Assembly: GCA_000444245.1 (NCBI GenBank)
Contig: ATSW01008147.1
Span: 1 to 43,208 of the forward strand
Length of the DNA: 43,208 bases
Origin: Botryllus schlosseri
Lineage: Eukaryota > Chordata > Ascidiacea > Stolidobranchia > Styelidae
Reading direction: 5' to 3'
Position numbers and translations under genes: made by a program. Numbering within the stretch: the stretch's first letter is position 1; the number at the start of each line of letters is the position of its first letter. The notes beneath the pieces were generated by a model. It was not told the DNA's origin. It did not search any database and saw only the letters and a program-made list of their open reading frames with translations. This document shows, piece by piece, positions 1-11,000 of this stretch.

Positions 1-120
1 TTCGCTAATTTTCGCTTGATGGAGTCGGAGTCGGAGTCGTGAAAAAAATATTGACTGGAGTCGGGGTCGGAGTTTGTGAAAATGACCCTGACTCTGACTC
101 CGACTCCGACTCCGACTTCA
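1..120. repeat. GAGTCG / CGACTC short-motif tract
   Basis: Three GGAGTCG-type units near 20-40 and again near 57-72 face several GACTCC units at 88-117, so the two halves are roughly inverted. It resembles the motif arrays inside the hAT-type elements further on, but no terminal repeat or target duplication could be identified because the window starts here. Confidence 0.5.
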
Positions 121-208
121 ACATCTTTATCATGAAAACAATCGCTTTAACAGAATTCTCAATAGGATTTTTATGTACAATCAATCAGTTATTAATAACG
201 ATACAGAT

Positions 209-290
209 CAGTGGGCCATCCCCTGGCCCGCAAGCCAAATGTGGCCCGCGAGAAGGTTTTGTGTAGCCTGCAAGGTAATTCTCGAAATTA
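209..290. mobile_element. Probable hAT-type terminal fragment
   Basis: The stretch begins CAGTGGGCCATCCC and contains GGCCCGC and TGGCCCGCGAG, wording typical of hAT element ends and similar to the GCGGGCCA end of the element at 36148-37455. No second end was found. The remaining sequence from 290 to about 620 shows nothing recognisable. Confidence 0.3.
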
Positions 291-624
291 GAAAATTGCA
301 ACAAAATGATAGAGGCAGGTTCACCGCAACAGTCGATATTGCTATGTCTAGACGCCGAATAATCCTGTCCTTGCAAAATGAGCCCAATATATGTGAGTAG
401 CATAACATAACATGGTTGGGTTATATTTTTATCTGAACAAGTCACACACAATGTACAATGCGATAAGACACAATGCGATGTCATGAACAGATAGGAGGAT
501 GTAGAACGACACGCATCAGTAGCGATCCTTTACTCTAACATCCACCTCGGCCTAGAGTGCCCGATGTCACAGTTCTTTTTCGATGTTGATCTATTTGAAG
601 CCGCGGCCCTTTCTACTAGTTCTT

Positions 625-792
625 TTCCATTCATTGTGAGTGCTTTCTTTCGTCGGGTCTTTTTCTGGGCTTTTTTTGTCGCGGTAAGAACGGCAACGGC
701 AGGGGAAGAGGAGCCCAGATAAACCTCCGACGGGAATCGAACGCGGCTCGCCTGCGTGCTGGGCGCTTATCGTAACCACTACACTATCTCAT
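625..792 (-). mobile_element. tRNA-derived SINE
   Basis: Read on the minus strand from 790, the first 70 bases resemble a tRNA: TAGTGTAGTGGTTACGATA fits an A box and GTTCGATTCCCG a B box. A unique body follows with TTTATCTGGGCTCC and ending near AAAAAAAGCCCAG. The T stem is poorly paired, so it is a SINE head rather than a working tRNA. A body fragment related to it is at about 10014-10107. From 800 to 1930 nothing else was recognised. Confidence 0.6.
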
Positions 793-1939
793 ATTTATTG
801 TAGTATCCGATTTATAGTAATTCACTCATTACCTTTGAAAAAATTTTCGCGCTTGGCGTGACTAGGTCATAACTGCACAGTTGCATGACATAACTTTTAT
901 CAATCTTGAACCGTAGTAATATAAGTCTTGTTTTCCATGTTACCTAATTCGGTTCGCTCCTATCGGACGACTGAAAAAAGGTTATCAACATTCCAGTTGC
1001 CTGCGCAATGGTTCGTAATCTCATGTGGCATTTTGGCCGAAGAGGTTTGCAACCCCTGATATAGATAAAATTGGACATTATTCGTAAATCGCAATTCAGT
1101 TGCATAGGAAAAAAGCGCAATATGCATCTTCGCGACGCAGTCACAAATTAGGCCTAATGCAATTTTTGGAATTATGCCATGATACTGTAACAGAGTAAAT
1201 ATATACGTCGTCTGGTTTTGTCAAATTGTCAAATTGATGTAAATATAACCAAAACGCTGCTTCCCACCAAAATTAAAAACATTTGTAGTGTAGCTTAGCT
1301 GCTTGGGTCGAACAAATCATTAAGAAAGACTGCAAGCCATAGTATTTGAATACTTGACTTAGTGCATGTAGACCAGACATATGCTTCACTACTTCCAAAA
1401 TTTCGCTTCGACAAATATGTTTATTAGTAGTAAGAGTGTGTGTGCTTGTAATCAGAATGGTGTGTATTGAGAAAATTAGTAAGATACATCTCTGTATTAA
1501 TTGCTGACTCATACACAAGAGCTACACTTCGATTGTTGTATCTACATTTTAATCATACAAGATTCGATATATGTCATGGTTGAATGATTAATGCATATTA
1601 GGATATTAGAGAGTTCATGTTTATCAAATATGATGAAAGGAAGGATAGTTAGAAAGGCATCAAGCTTTCATGTTAATTGCGTAATGAATAATTCGAGATT
1701 TGCCACAATGAAACATTTTTGCATGCCATCGTTAATTATGTTTGCATATGTTTAAGAAGACCAGTTTTTTTGTGGGACAGGAGTGAGCTACAAAAGTGTT
1801 ATTTCGATCCTGGCACCAACACACAAACAACCACATATCTGCACCGACCTAACAGTATAGTCAAACACACGGCTCGCTTGCCAGACAATTTCATCCGGCC
1901 CGTGAAGAAGTATGTTGCAGACCAAATGAGAGTACCGAT

Positions 1940-2512
1940 CGCAGGTTGTAATGACTCGACACGAGTCACGATTTTCTGATGACTCGACTTGACTCGAATC
2001 ATTTTTTCACAATACAGAAATGACTCGACTTGAGTCAATCTGTGTATTGACTCGACTTGGACTCGAGTCATTGCGCATGATTCGAACCAAGTCATATGAC
2101 TCGAGACTCAGACGGCCAAGACCAACATTTTTTTGTAATTTCGAAGAATATAGTAAAGTAACCACCCTACTGGCATTTCGTCTATTGGCACTATGGTACT
2201 TGAAAATGAGACCAGAAACTGCTAAAAGTTAGGAAAATAATATATTATAAATGCGAACCATTCGATATCACCAAACAGAGTTATAAAAAGTGGGTTTAAC
2301 AACACTTTAACTTGAAACTGAGCAGTCAACACAATGACTTGGAATCGGCTTCGAGTCATTATACCATGACTCGGACTCGACCCTCTGCTCGATGACTTGG
2401 ACTAGGACTTGACTCGGTGGTGAATTGAAGATTACTCGACTTGACTCGAGTCATAACTATAAAAGTGAGATTCACTTGTGACTCGGGGCCCTGTGACTTG
2501 GTTACAACCCTG
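1940..2512. mobile_element. hAT-type MITE, family A (GACTCGAGTC arrays)
   Basis: 573 bp, ends cgcAGGTTGTAATG and GTTACAACCCTG, i.e. terminal inverted repeat CAGGGTTGTAA. It is flanked by an 8-bp duplication gtaccgat (1932-1939) / gtaccgac (2513-2520) with one mismatch. Inside, both ends carry many copies of GACTCGA/TCGAGTC, with a middle shared with the copies at 18789 and 20728. No coding capacity. 2521-2952 holds nothing recognised. Confidence 0.85.
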
Positions 2513-2960
2513 GTACCGACCCGAGCAATCACCAGAGCTCAAATTGTAGATATGACCCAATAGCATAATTAATTCTCGATCCATGTTAAAAAATCCACTC
2601 CTGTATACAATCGATAAGCAAAGCATTGCTAGTATGGCGTCATATGTTTCCATACCTCATTTTACACCCCACTAGTTGTCGCTAAAGAGTGTCCGGAATT
2701 TTGCTCACGAAAATATGGTAACCCTAAGAGTCTCCCTCACTCTGCTCATAACGTTAATATTAGCAGCACACCTGATAATCTGTGGCGAAACACAGTTTGG
2801 GATGACATCCAGTTTTCCGTGAATAGACGATAAAATAAGTAGGCACATTAACTGAACCGTGACGACGTCATTCTGTCTAGCGCGTATTGTAAACAAGTAT
2901 GTACGAAGAACATGCGTGTTATTAGCGGACTGTACCGGTATAGTTACTTAATCTGCGTTC

Positions 2961-4164
2961 CTGACATGCCACTCCTGGGTTTTTTCACCCAGATCTGGTT
3001 TTTTTTTTAGCATCACCTGGGTTTCTGGGTTTTTATCCTTGAAATCTGGGTTTTTTCAACTTCATGTTCGTCAGGTCAGTTTTACGCTCGGAAATTAGTT
3101 ATAAGATTAGTAAGATCGTAATATCGTAAAATGCACGTATTACAGTTCGTCATTGTCGATGGATTTTGCTATTATTGTAAAGACATAGTCTCGAGAGACT
3201 GATTCAATACTAAAATCAGAGGCCTCGGCGTGATGTGACGGAGCTTCATTGAACAGCAACTTTTAGGCCGAAAAAAGTCATGTTCGTAGGGCAACTCATT
3301 CGAAACACCGTCTTACAACCTCGCCACCTCATCCGCGTAAGCGGTGTTTTACAAAAAGCCTGGAGGTGAGCCGTGCTATAAGTCGGCAGTTACAGAAAAT
3401 AATGAACAATATCGACCTGGTGTAAATGACCATAGTAGTCGACAAACAAACGAACCGTCTTACAATTTGAAACGATTTAGGACTTCGATGCTAGTATCAC
3501 TCCAACAAATTCGTAGTGTAGCGATGAATAACATGTAGTTTTATTTATGGTATGCACATGGGTTAGGTAGACCAGGGGATGATTGTTATCTGATTCTATT
3601 TAGCTCCAACAAGGACACACCAGTCCCAGTAGTAAGTTATTCAGTGGCTGCGTTGGCCATTGGGTTATCAGCACATTAGAATACACCCTGAATTTCATGA
3701 CTTAGCAGTTATTTTTTCGGCTAAACATGCATCTGTGTCCTTATCCCAGATAAAAGTGATTTTCCCCGGATTGATCAATTGAAAGTTACTTTCAATCTGG
3801 GTCACTGAAAATATACGAAAATCACCCTCAGAAATAGGGAATGGATGGCAATCTGACGAACTTTCTGAGCGCAATGATATAATTAATACATTATTAACTA
3901 TTGAAGCGGCGGACCAGTTGTTTCATAGCAATGCGTCGAGAGGAAAACAGCATATTTTTTGTTGGATTTGCCCTTTTAACCGAGCAAAATGTATAATTTA
4001 AACTGTTGCAAATTCAATAATATAGGCTATTAATGTATGATCGTACGATGACCGTTAGGTCCCAGTTTCACAGCTATTTTAAATAATTTTGAGTGAAATA
4101 TAGGATCTGGGTTTATTTGGCCTCCTTATCTGGGTTTTTCCGAAATAACCCTGTGGCATCTCTG
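2961..4164. mobile_element. hAT-type non-autonomous element with CAGAGATGCCAC ends
   Basis: 1204 bp. The right end read inwards is CAGAGATGCCAC; the left end is CTGACATGCCAC. The 8-bp flanks ctgcgttc at 2953-2960 and 4165-4172 are identical, the hallmark of a hAT insertion. Both subterminal regions carry repeated CTGGGTTTTT / AAAACCCAG. No long open frame. From 4173 to 4709 (upstream of QNG1) nothing was recognised; three n bases lie there. Confidence 0.85.
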
Positions 4165-4709
4165 CTGCGTTCGCCCGGCAAANAGATAGTCGTTAGTAGA
4201 AAACACTCCACTCATCATAGATACAATTGGTCGGATATTACGGATTTGTATTTTAGTATGNTCTTGATTAACATATCAGTTACTCCAGTTTAGAGACTTT
4301 AATCCNGAATCAGATTGCCATGTGTGAAAACAAGAGACAAAACAGCGGGGCTGCTCTCTTTTCTTGCTATTTCTCTCACGTGTTTCGGTATTTGATTTTT
4401 GGTCTCTTGAGTACATTCTCAATAAGTACCCTCTCGAACCGCTGGACAGACCCCATTTGGTACCCGACCCCAGTTTGAGAATCGTCGAGTTAAATTCCTG
4501 GTATTGCTGCAATATATACACATGCAACTCTTCAACAAGCGTCACATTGGCATTGGGCATATGGAACAGTTGGGTTCAGGATAGCTTTAGTGTAATGTAA
4601 CTGAAATGCCGTTTTTTTTTTACCAATACCCATATCTCAACATCACAGTGGAACTTGCTGTCCACGAGCCAATATTAATTTGAAAGTTTGAACTTATAGC
4701 AATCGGAAC

Positions 4710-6425
4710 ATGCATATTATGAATCCAAGAGAAACTGGAAAGTTTATAACAGATGAGTCCGAAGATATTCATATCAACGACCATAAAGTTGAAGAAGTTG
4801 CCACTGTATTGGCAAAGGAATTCCTTGCGAAGAACTTCACACTTTCTGGGTGGAAAGCGCACGCCCTACACCCTCAGGTGGCGTCCACATCAATATATTA
4901 TATGTAATTTATTTTAGCTAGCAATCGTTACTACGCAGGCAACAGTCTCAGTGTGATATTCAAGTATCACTCAAGTTTGTGAATACATATAACAAATAAC
5001 GCGTATAAGATGACTTTTTTATTATTCAGGAAGCCAATGATAAAGCGATTGAAGTGATTTTCGTGAATGACATACTGAATTTTTCATTTTGGCCTGACCA
5101 ACCTGGGAAAAAATTCGGCGTAAGTACAGATTTTTGGTGTTGTAGATATAGTTACAAAGCCATTCTATAGTGCTTGCCAAAAATGCAGTCATTTGAGTTC
5201 ATATATCGCGTGTTACCGAAATTGCAATGAACCTCATTTCTAACAGGTGCAATACAATGGAAAGATACACACAGGATACTGGTCGATGGTTGCTGCATTT
5301 AGGAGAGCTGAAGAGGCAGGAAAACCTGTGTATGACGCTCGGTATATGTGCGACGTGAAGGAGGACGAATTCAACTCTATATTTGCATCTGAAACAGGAG
5401 TAAGTTTCGCTGATTTAATATGATGCTTTCATGCTTTTGTGTATTGCATACTTTAAGGTTGAGGTGCCTTTGTTGAAAGAAAGGTGGGATGCTTATACGG
5501 ATAGTGGTAAAGTCTTGTTGGAGAAATTTGATGGGAAATTTATAAATTGCGTACGGTAAGGAATAAGCAATATTTTTGTTACACTTCACGAATGACCATA
5601 ATTGATGCCCATGCTGTAAATCAATATTCTAACCAAAAATCATAATTTGGAAGGTCATGCAACAAGGATGCGATTGCATTGCGGAACCTGATAGTAGAGA
5701 ATTTTGCAAGTTTTCGCGATGAATCTGTTTACAAAAATCACAAAGTATCATTCTATAAACGAGCACAAATTTTGGTCGCCGACATATGGTGCTGCTTTGA
5801 AGGTTCGTATGCATGTCATACCAAAATCATCCATATGTGGCTAAGGTCATACAACTTATGTCTTCCAGGTAAAGGTCTCGGTGAATTTCACAACATTGAG
5901 CAAATCACGATGTTCGCCGACTACAGAGTACCGCAAGCTCTTGAATATTTTGGTGTTTTGGAGTATTCTGACAAGTTGAAAAATATTTTACATCGAAGAG
6001 AATTGCTACAGCCTGGCGATAGGTGAATTCATAGTGTACAAAATGTAGCTGGCTTGTAGTCCTCATGATGAATCCATGATGATTTCTACTAGGCATGCTA
6101 GACCGCAATAGCATCCCGATTAGTATTAAGAACATTGTGGCTCACAAATCAGAGATATACCAGTATATCACTATATTCGATAAATTTCACTGATGCGATA
6201 ATTTTCAGAATCGAATTGGAAATCCGAGCCACATCAATAGAAGCCACCGAAAGGCTGGTCGCCGCAGTAAAAGCTGTGGTGACAGAGACTCAGAAGTGCG
6301 ATGATGCTCAGTTAGCTGCTGTGAATGCGATAACAGTTGATAACTTCCTTTGGGATTACTCACGGGCACACAGAGACGAGACAGAAGCCATTCCTTTTCA
6401 TCTTGTGAGAACGATATACTACTGA
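4710..6425 (+). CDS. QNG1: Queuosine 5'-phosphate N-glycosylase/hydrolase (queuosine salvage protein)
   Basis: Seven exons: 4710-4877, 5030-5119, 5247-5399, 5458-5555, 5654-5802, 5869-6022, 6209-6425. All junctions are GT-AG and the phases join to 1029 nt, giving 342 aa, close to the human protein of about 341 aa. The family (DUF2419, C9orf64) releases queuine from queuosine monophosphate so that it can be reinserted into tRNA. Recognisable family blocks run in order: GWKAHALHPQ (about residues 47-56), FVNDILNFSFWPD (67-79), HTGYWSMVAAFRRA (94-107), SFYKRAQILVADIW (about 200-213), ITMFADYRVPQ with the conserved acidic Asp near 237, and the C-terminal LWDYSRAHRDE...IPFH...IYY. The start at 4710 gives MHIMNPRE; the second Met at 4719 is an alternative. 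The gene converges on the ABCA gene. A MITE begins 4 bp after the stop codon. No missing or damaged residue was seen. Confidence 0.96.
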
Positions 6426-6429
6426 ACAG

Positions 6430-7198
6430 CAATGTTGGGATGACTCGAGTCAACTTTTTTGTATGACTTGACTTGAGTCACTTTGCAAAAATGATTGACT
6501 TGACGCTTCTGAAATGTGGATTGACTCGGGACTCGGAGCAAAATTTACGAGTCAATTCCTAGTCATCAAGTAAACAGTGTTGATTAACTCACGTATCTTA
6601 TGTATGTTCGGATTGTTCACGATGCGCCAGTGTCACTTGTGGGAGCAACCAGTCATTCACTGATTGTACGTTTCACTGCTCCTCCATTGTTACTTCACAA
6701 GACCGCAAACAAGATGATCACAGCTTATACGTTGTTGTAGTAGTAGTAGTAGTAGTAGATTACAGGAACTGTGTTTCTTGGATGGCTCAGTGTTATATCA
6801 CATCGTGCAGAACTCCCCTTAGCCAACCCTCTTGTATAGTTTAAATCGAAGGAATATAGTTTATGTGTTATATTCTCGTCAATCTCGTGGATATGTGAAT
6901 GGGTAGGGCATTGCACGGTATCAATTTGTATCAACTTCTTGGTATTCGATCATTGGTGATCGATACAGTTACGCGTGTATTTTATTAGCACATAGCAGTT
7001 CTAGGTGTGCGTGAGCGATACAGTGCCATTCTGTATGTATATTTAACTTTGTATTCGCTATTTGATTCAAGATAAATGGCCAATTAATGTATTTCACTCA
7101 GCTAGCAAAATGTAATGACTTTAAATCATCAATCATACTTCGAAAATTCCATTTGACTTGAGTGAAAATATGCAACGACTCGTGATTTGATCCCACTG
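6430..7198. mobile_element. hAT-type MITE, family B, inserted at the QNG1 stop codon
   Basis: 769 bp. Ends CAATGTTGGGATGA and GATCCCACTG are decayed forms of the CAGTGTTGGGAT terminal repeat seen in full at 33704-35123. A perfect 8-bp target duplication ctgaacag lies at 6422-6429 and 7199-7206. Subterminal arrays of TGACTTGACTTGAGTCA-like units are present, plus a (TAG)n run near 6738-6760. The left duplication contains the QNG1 stop codon. Confidence 0.88.
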
Positions 7199-7323
7199 CT
7201 GAACAGACAAACATCCATTGTGTCCCAACATCTGCCAATTCAAGTACAATACCAGCTGGTTCAAAGTGCATTCTGTACAAGTAGTTTATGTGCACAATGA
7301 ACAAAGCCTTTTCCATTAAAATA

Positions 7324-7329
7324 TTTATT
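7324..7329 (-). promoter_or_regulatory. Candidate poly(A) signal AATAAA of the ABCA gene
   Basis: Reads tttatt on the plus strand, about 570 bases beyond the ABCA stop codon; the first AATAAA met in that direction. Inference only. Confidence 0.45.
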
Positions 7330-7504
7330 CATATGTCCAAAGTGCAACGAAATTAAAAATTAGGAAAATCTTTTTTACACACAATTTCCAGCACGATATC
7401 AATTTAGAAACCACTATTTCGTATACTGGCTGAAAAAAGCACTCGCTATATGGAATAGAAACTTGATAGCGTTGCATGGTAGCTAACATATGATGCATAG
7501 AACG

Positions 7505-7526
7505 CAGGGATATCTAGATATCCCTG
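7505..7526. repeat. 22-bp perfect palindrome
   Basis: The arm CAGGGATATCT is followed at once by its exact reverse complement. It lies between the two candidate poly(A) signals of the convergent genes. No loop, so it is not a classical terminator. Confidence 0.7.
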
Positions 7527-7540
7527 ATAGGACGGTTATA

Positions 7541-7546
7541 AATAAA
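7541..7546 (+). promoter_or_regulatory. Candidate poly(A) signal AATAAA of QNG1
   Basis: AATAAA on the plus strand downstream of the MITE that follows the QNG1 stop. If both signals are used, the two convergent 3' UTRs overlap by about 200 bases. The rest of 7207-7895 holds a 22-bp palindrome (7505-7526) and otherwise nothing recognised. Confidence 0.4.
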
Positions 7547-7895
7547 TATACTGCACAGATAAGATAAAACTGCAGATCGGTACAGTAAGGAGGATGACGG
7601 CACAAAAGTTATGAAAAAAGGTAGAAAAGAAATGTTGGACTGCCGCAATAATTGACATGAGACGTGTTACAAATTAAAATATCGACAAATTTTCAATGCA
7701 GAGGCTTTGTACTCTCCTACACTGTGGTGTTAACACCATAACAGATTTGCCAGCAGTTTAAAAAATTGAACTACCATCCACTCCACCTCGACGTACTAGG
7801 CATTCGATAGTTTCGACTGTGTCCATCTCGAGCAAAACCTCGATAGATGTCACGACATCGCCGGCGAGCAGCTTCGCAGTGACATTTGATTCCAT

Positions 7896-8072
7896 TTATA
7901 CGATTGTTTGATAGAACTTGTCGTCGCTGTCAACTTGCGGCTTTTCGAGATTGCTGTATACATTCCGGTTGTGAGAGTCGAACGGCATTACTTTCGTTTC
8001 CAAATCGGTGTTCTCGTGCACGACCGAGTCGTCCATTCCGTCGGTCTGATGTTTCGCGAAGCTCACAAATAC
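7896..8072 (-). CDS. ABCA1: ABCA exon 43: C-terminal tail with VFVNFA-like motif and PDZ-type ligand
   Basis: Last coding exon, 58 residues plus stop. It opens with [15 protein letters not shown], matching vertebrate VFVNFAKDQSDDD; in human ABCA1 this motif is needed for lipid efflux. The tail then diverges and ends QTIV, a class I PDZ-ligand pattern (Thr at -2, Val at 0), comparable to ESYV of vertebrate ABCA1. The intron before it (8073-8780) contains a foldback-family fragment and a degenerate CCCTAA-like tract. Confidence 0.92.
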   Translation of the reverse strand, partial: VFVSFAKHQTDGMDDSVVHENTDLETKVMPFDSHNRNVYSNLEKPQVDSDDKFYQTIV

Positions 8073-11000
8073 CTGAATTGAATGATATCCTACTATTTTC
8101 AGCCGAAACACGTCTGGGGTAATCGACAGCAACTAGTAGAGAATATATGAGAACGTTGTATACGAACAATCCTATCGCCAAATATGATGTCGCCGGCATG
8201 AAATTTTGTATAATGGCTTCAGCTCAATGCACTGTTTATTTTCCTGTTGGCACACCGGAATTGAAGCCTCCCTTGAGCCGTTGAATATAATTGAATTTGA
8301 GGTTACGGTGTCATAAAAGCATTCATTACCCTTAATCCCAACCCTAATCCTACCATACCCAAACCTAGCACTAGTCCCGATTATAACCTCATCCTAAACC
8401 CCAACCCGCAGCCTCACCCGAACCATAATCTTACTACACCCCAACCCTGATTTAATCCTTACTACCCTAACTTCCAACCCCAATTTTATGTTACTTAAAC
8501 TAAACCCAAACCAATTACAAACATGTTGACAAATGGCCTATTAATGGGGAACACTGTATGGTGATGGTTGTTGTCGATAAGAAAGTACACTAGATCCGGG
8601 ATTTCCGTATGATGGCAGATTCCGACTCTGTGAATCAAAACCGAGACGACTACTTCTCCCCGCGATTTGCAACACCAATTAAAACAAATTTAAAACCGCA
8701 CTATCAAATTCCCCAGCCTCGAACCAACAAAAGCTAAGCGATATCGCTGGAATAGAATCCAAAACAAACGCAATGCTGACCTCATCCAGCGTTGTCTGAC
8801 TGAGCGAGTAATCTTCGATCGCCATTTCGGCCTTGTTGTTCTCGATATGTTGAAAAACTTCAGCAAGCTTTACACTCCCGGGATGTAGCTGCATCTAAAA
8901 GTGAGATAGTAGCAGTGTTACTACTTCTTTCGAGTACTGAATTAGGTTTTGCATACCGCCAGTACTTGCTCAAGCGATTATGATTCTAGACTTCTTCTAC
9001 TGGAAAACTTTTATAGGAAGAACTTCTAACAATCACACCTTGCAGTTTGTATAGTAGATAGTTGCCACCTCCGATTATGTCACCGCTCGACCCAAGTTAC
9101 TTATTGAAACTACGAACTCTAGTCCTTCTCAAGACTATTATATTCTACTTGCACTTGAAGCACTTTTGGCTTGTCTCGTAAATTTCTACTTCTAATTGAG
9201 TAGGAATTTACGACGTAACCTTTACTTGAGTAGCAACGCTGACTACTTTGAGCAGTTGTGCCTTTCCGTTATTATGAGGACAGTAAGGCAAATTACACTA
9301 CTTGCACTTCTACTCAACTATTCAGTTTTTTGGACGATATTAGTCCTAGAATACATACTTGATCACTTGCAAATTTCTTACTTGTACCTGATTATAAATT
9401 TATGACTTCATTTCTACTTCCAATTAAGTACCAACATCGTCACAGGCAAAACACCGATCGTGCATCGTGAAACACACAGTTTGCGTGATCATCGATAAAA
9501 CATCGCCCCTGACACTCACCACAAGCATGTTGTGATGTTTCTCTTTCAGCTCCGCGCCGTCAAAGGCTTCCATCAGAGAGCTCTCGACCCGGTCCATGTC
9601 CGGGTTATTTCCGCCCACACGCACCGACAAAGTGTACCCCTTGCCGTACCTGGTAAAATTTTCAATTTCACAGAACCGATAAGGTTACGGTGTTAAGTTG
9701 AACTCACTTGTTTTTCAAATGCTGCGGCGTTCCGATGCACATAAACTTCCCGTTGACCATGATAGCGAGCCTTGTGCATAACGCTTCGCATTCCTCCATG
9801 CTGTGAGACGTGAGAACCACGCACCTCTCATGGAAACCGCTGCTCTTATCCTTGCCTCTCACGACCTCCAAGATCCGTTTCCAGAGGAACCTTCGAGCCC
9901 CGGGGTCCATTCCGGCCGTCGGTTCGTCCTGAGACGATATTCGAGTTTCGTTATTTGGGGTTGTTGATAAGGAACATAAAATTTTGATCCTATTTCTGCC
10001 AACTAGTAGCACGGCTCACTTCTGGGCTTTTTTAGAGGACCGATTACACGGATCATATGGCAAGGGGGGGGGGGCCTAGATAAACCTCCAACGCTTCGGT
10101 ATGAATTCTGGCGTTGAAAATAACTGTGTAATAGTATTTCTACTACTACTAATAGTATCTGACAGTGGTTGAGCATGTCCACATCATATATTATTCAGTC
10201 TCCCAGATTACCGGACCATGATCTGACATATGCCATATTCATTTTCATCTCTTGTCCTTATATGTTATTATCATCTATTACTTTTCATTTAGTAGTTACT
10301 ATAACTTACTCCTTACATGCTACAGGCCATGGGTTTTCAAACTGTAATCCAAGGACTGGTTTTAAGTGGTCCTTGAAATGCCAGTGTTGGAACATAAAAT
10401 ATATAGAACTACGTTTTCCTTCATAAGATGTCCTTGTTTTGCCTAATTTCCAGCGCTCACGACCTATCGCAAACGCCACAAGGAAGATACCTTACTAATA
10501 ATTGCACTCCATCTGGCAATCAGGTCGTTTTTATTCATTGGGAGAAAAAGATTTAGAGGTTCAACCTAGCAAAAAGGTTCCAAACCGCTGGTCTAGGTCA
10601 AGGTGGTCGTTCTGTAAGCCTCCTGTCTTTTTATTGTATCGCGATCTTGTGTTTTAGAATTTATCAAAATTTCAATAAATGCCTGATTGTTGAGCATCAG
10701 ACGGTACCAGATGCCCGAATCAACATATTTTCAGCATCGCCCAAGGAATTCGAACATACGCACGGAAATTTGAGTGGACAAAATTAGAAAACATTGTAGT
10801 CCGCTCCAGGCTTATCTGCAAATGGTGAGACGGAAAATAGCAAACGCACCAAGAAAATGATCGGAGGAGACCCCATGAACGCGATCGCCGCCGACAGTTT
10901 TCTCTTATTCCCGCCGCTGTAGGTGCCGGCAGTTTTGAACGCGTAATGCTTCAATCCCAGCTTGTTGATGCCCCAACGAGCCACGTCATCCACCTCTTCG

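Noticed and set aside
719-790. tRNA gene
   Set aside because: A and B boxes are present but the acceptor and T stems pair poorly and a SINE body follows directly.
1940-2512. GACTCGAGTC arrays as a simple satellite or CRISPR-like array
   Set aside because: They sit inside elements bounded by inverted ends and 8-bp duplications; spacing is irregular and there are no unique spacers.
5679-6026. 115-codon frame continuous over two QNG1 exons
   Set aside because: It reads through the 66-nt intron 5803-5868; the inserted residues are absent from the family and the GT-AG sites are good.
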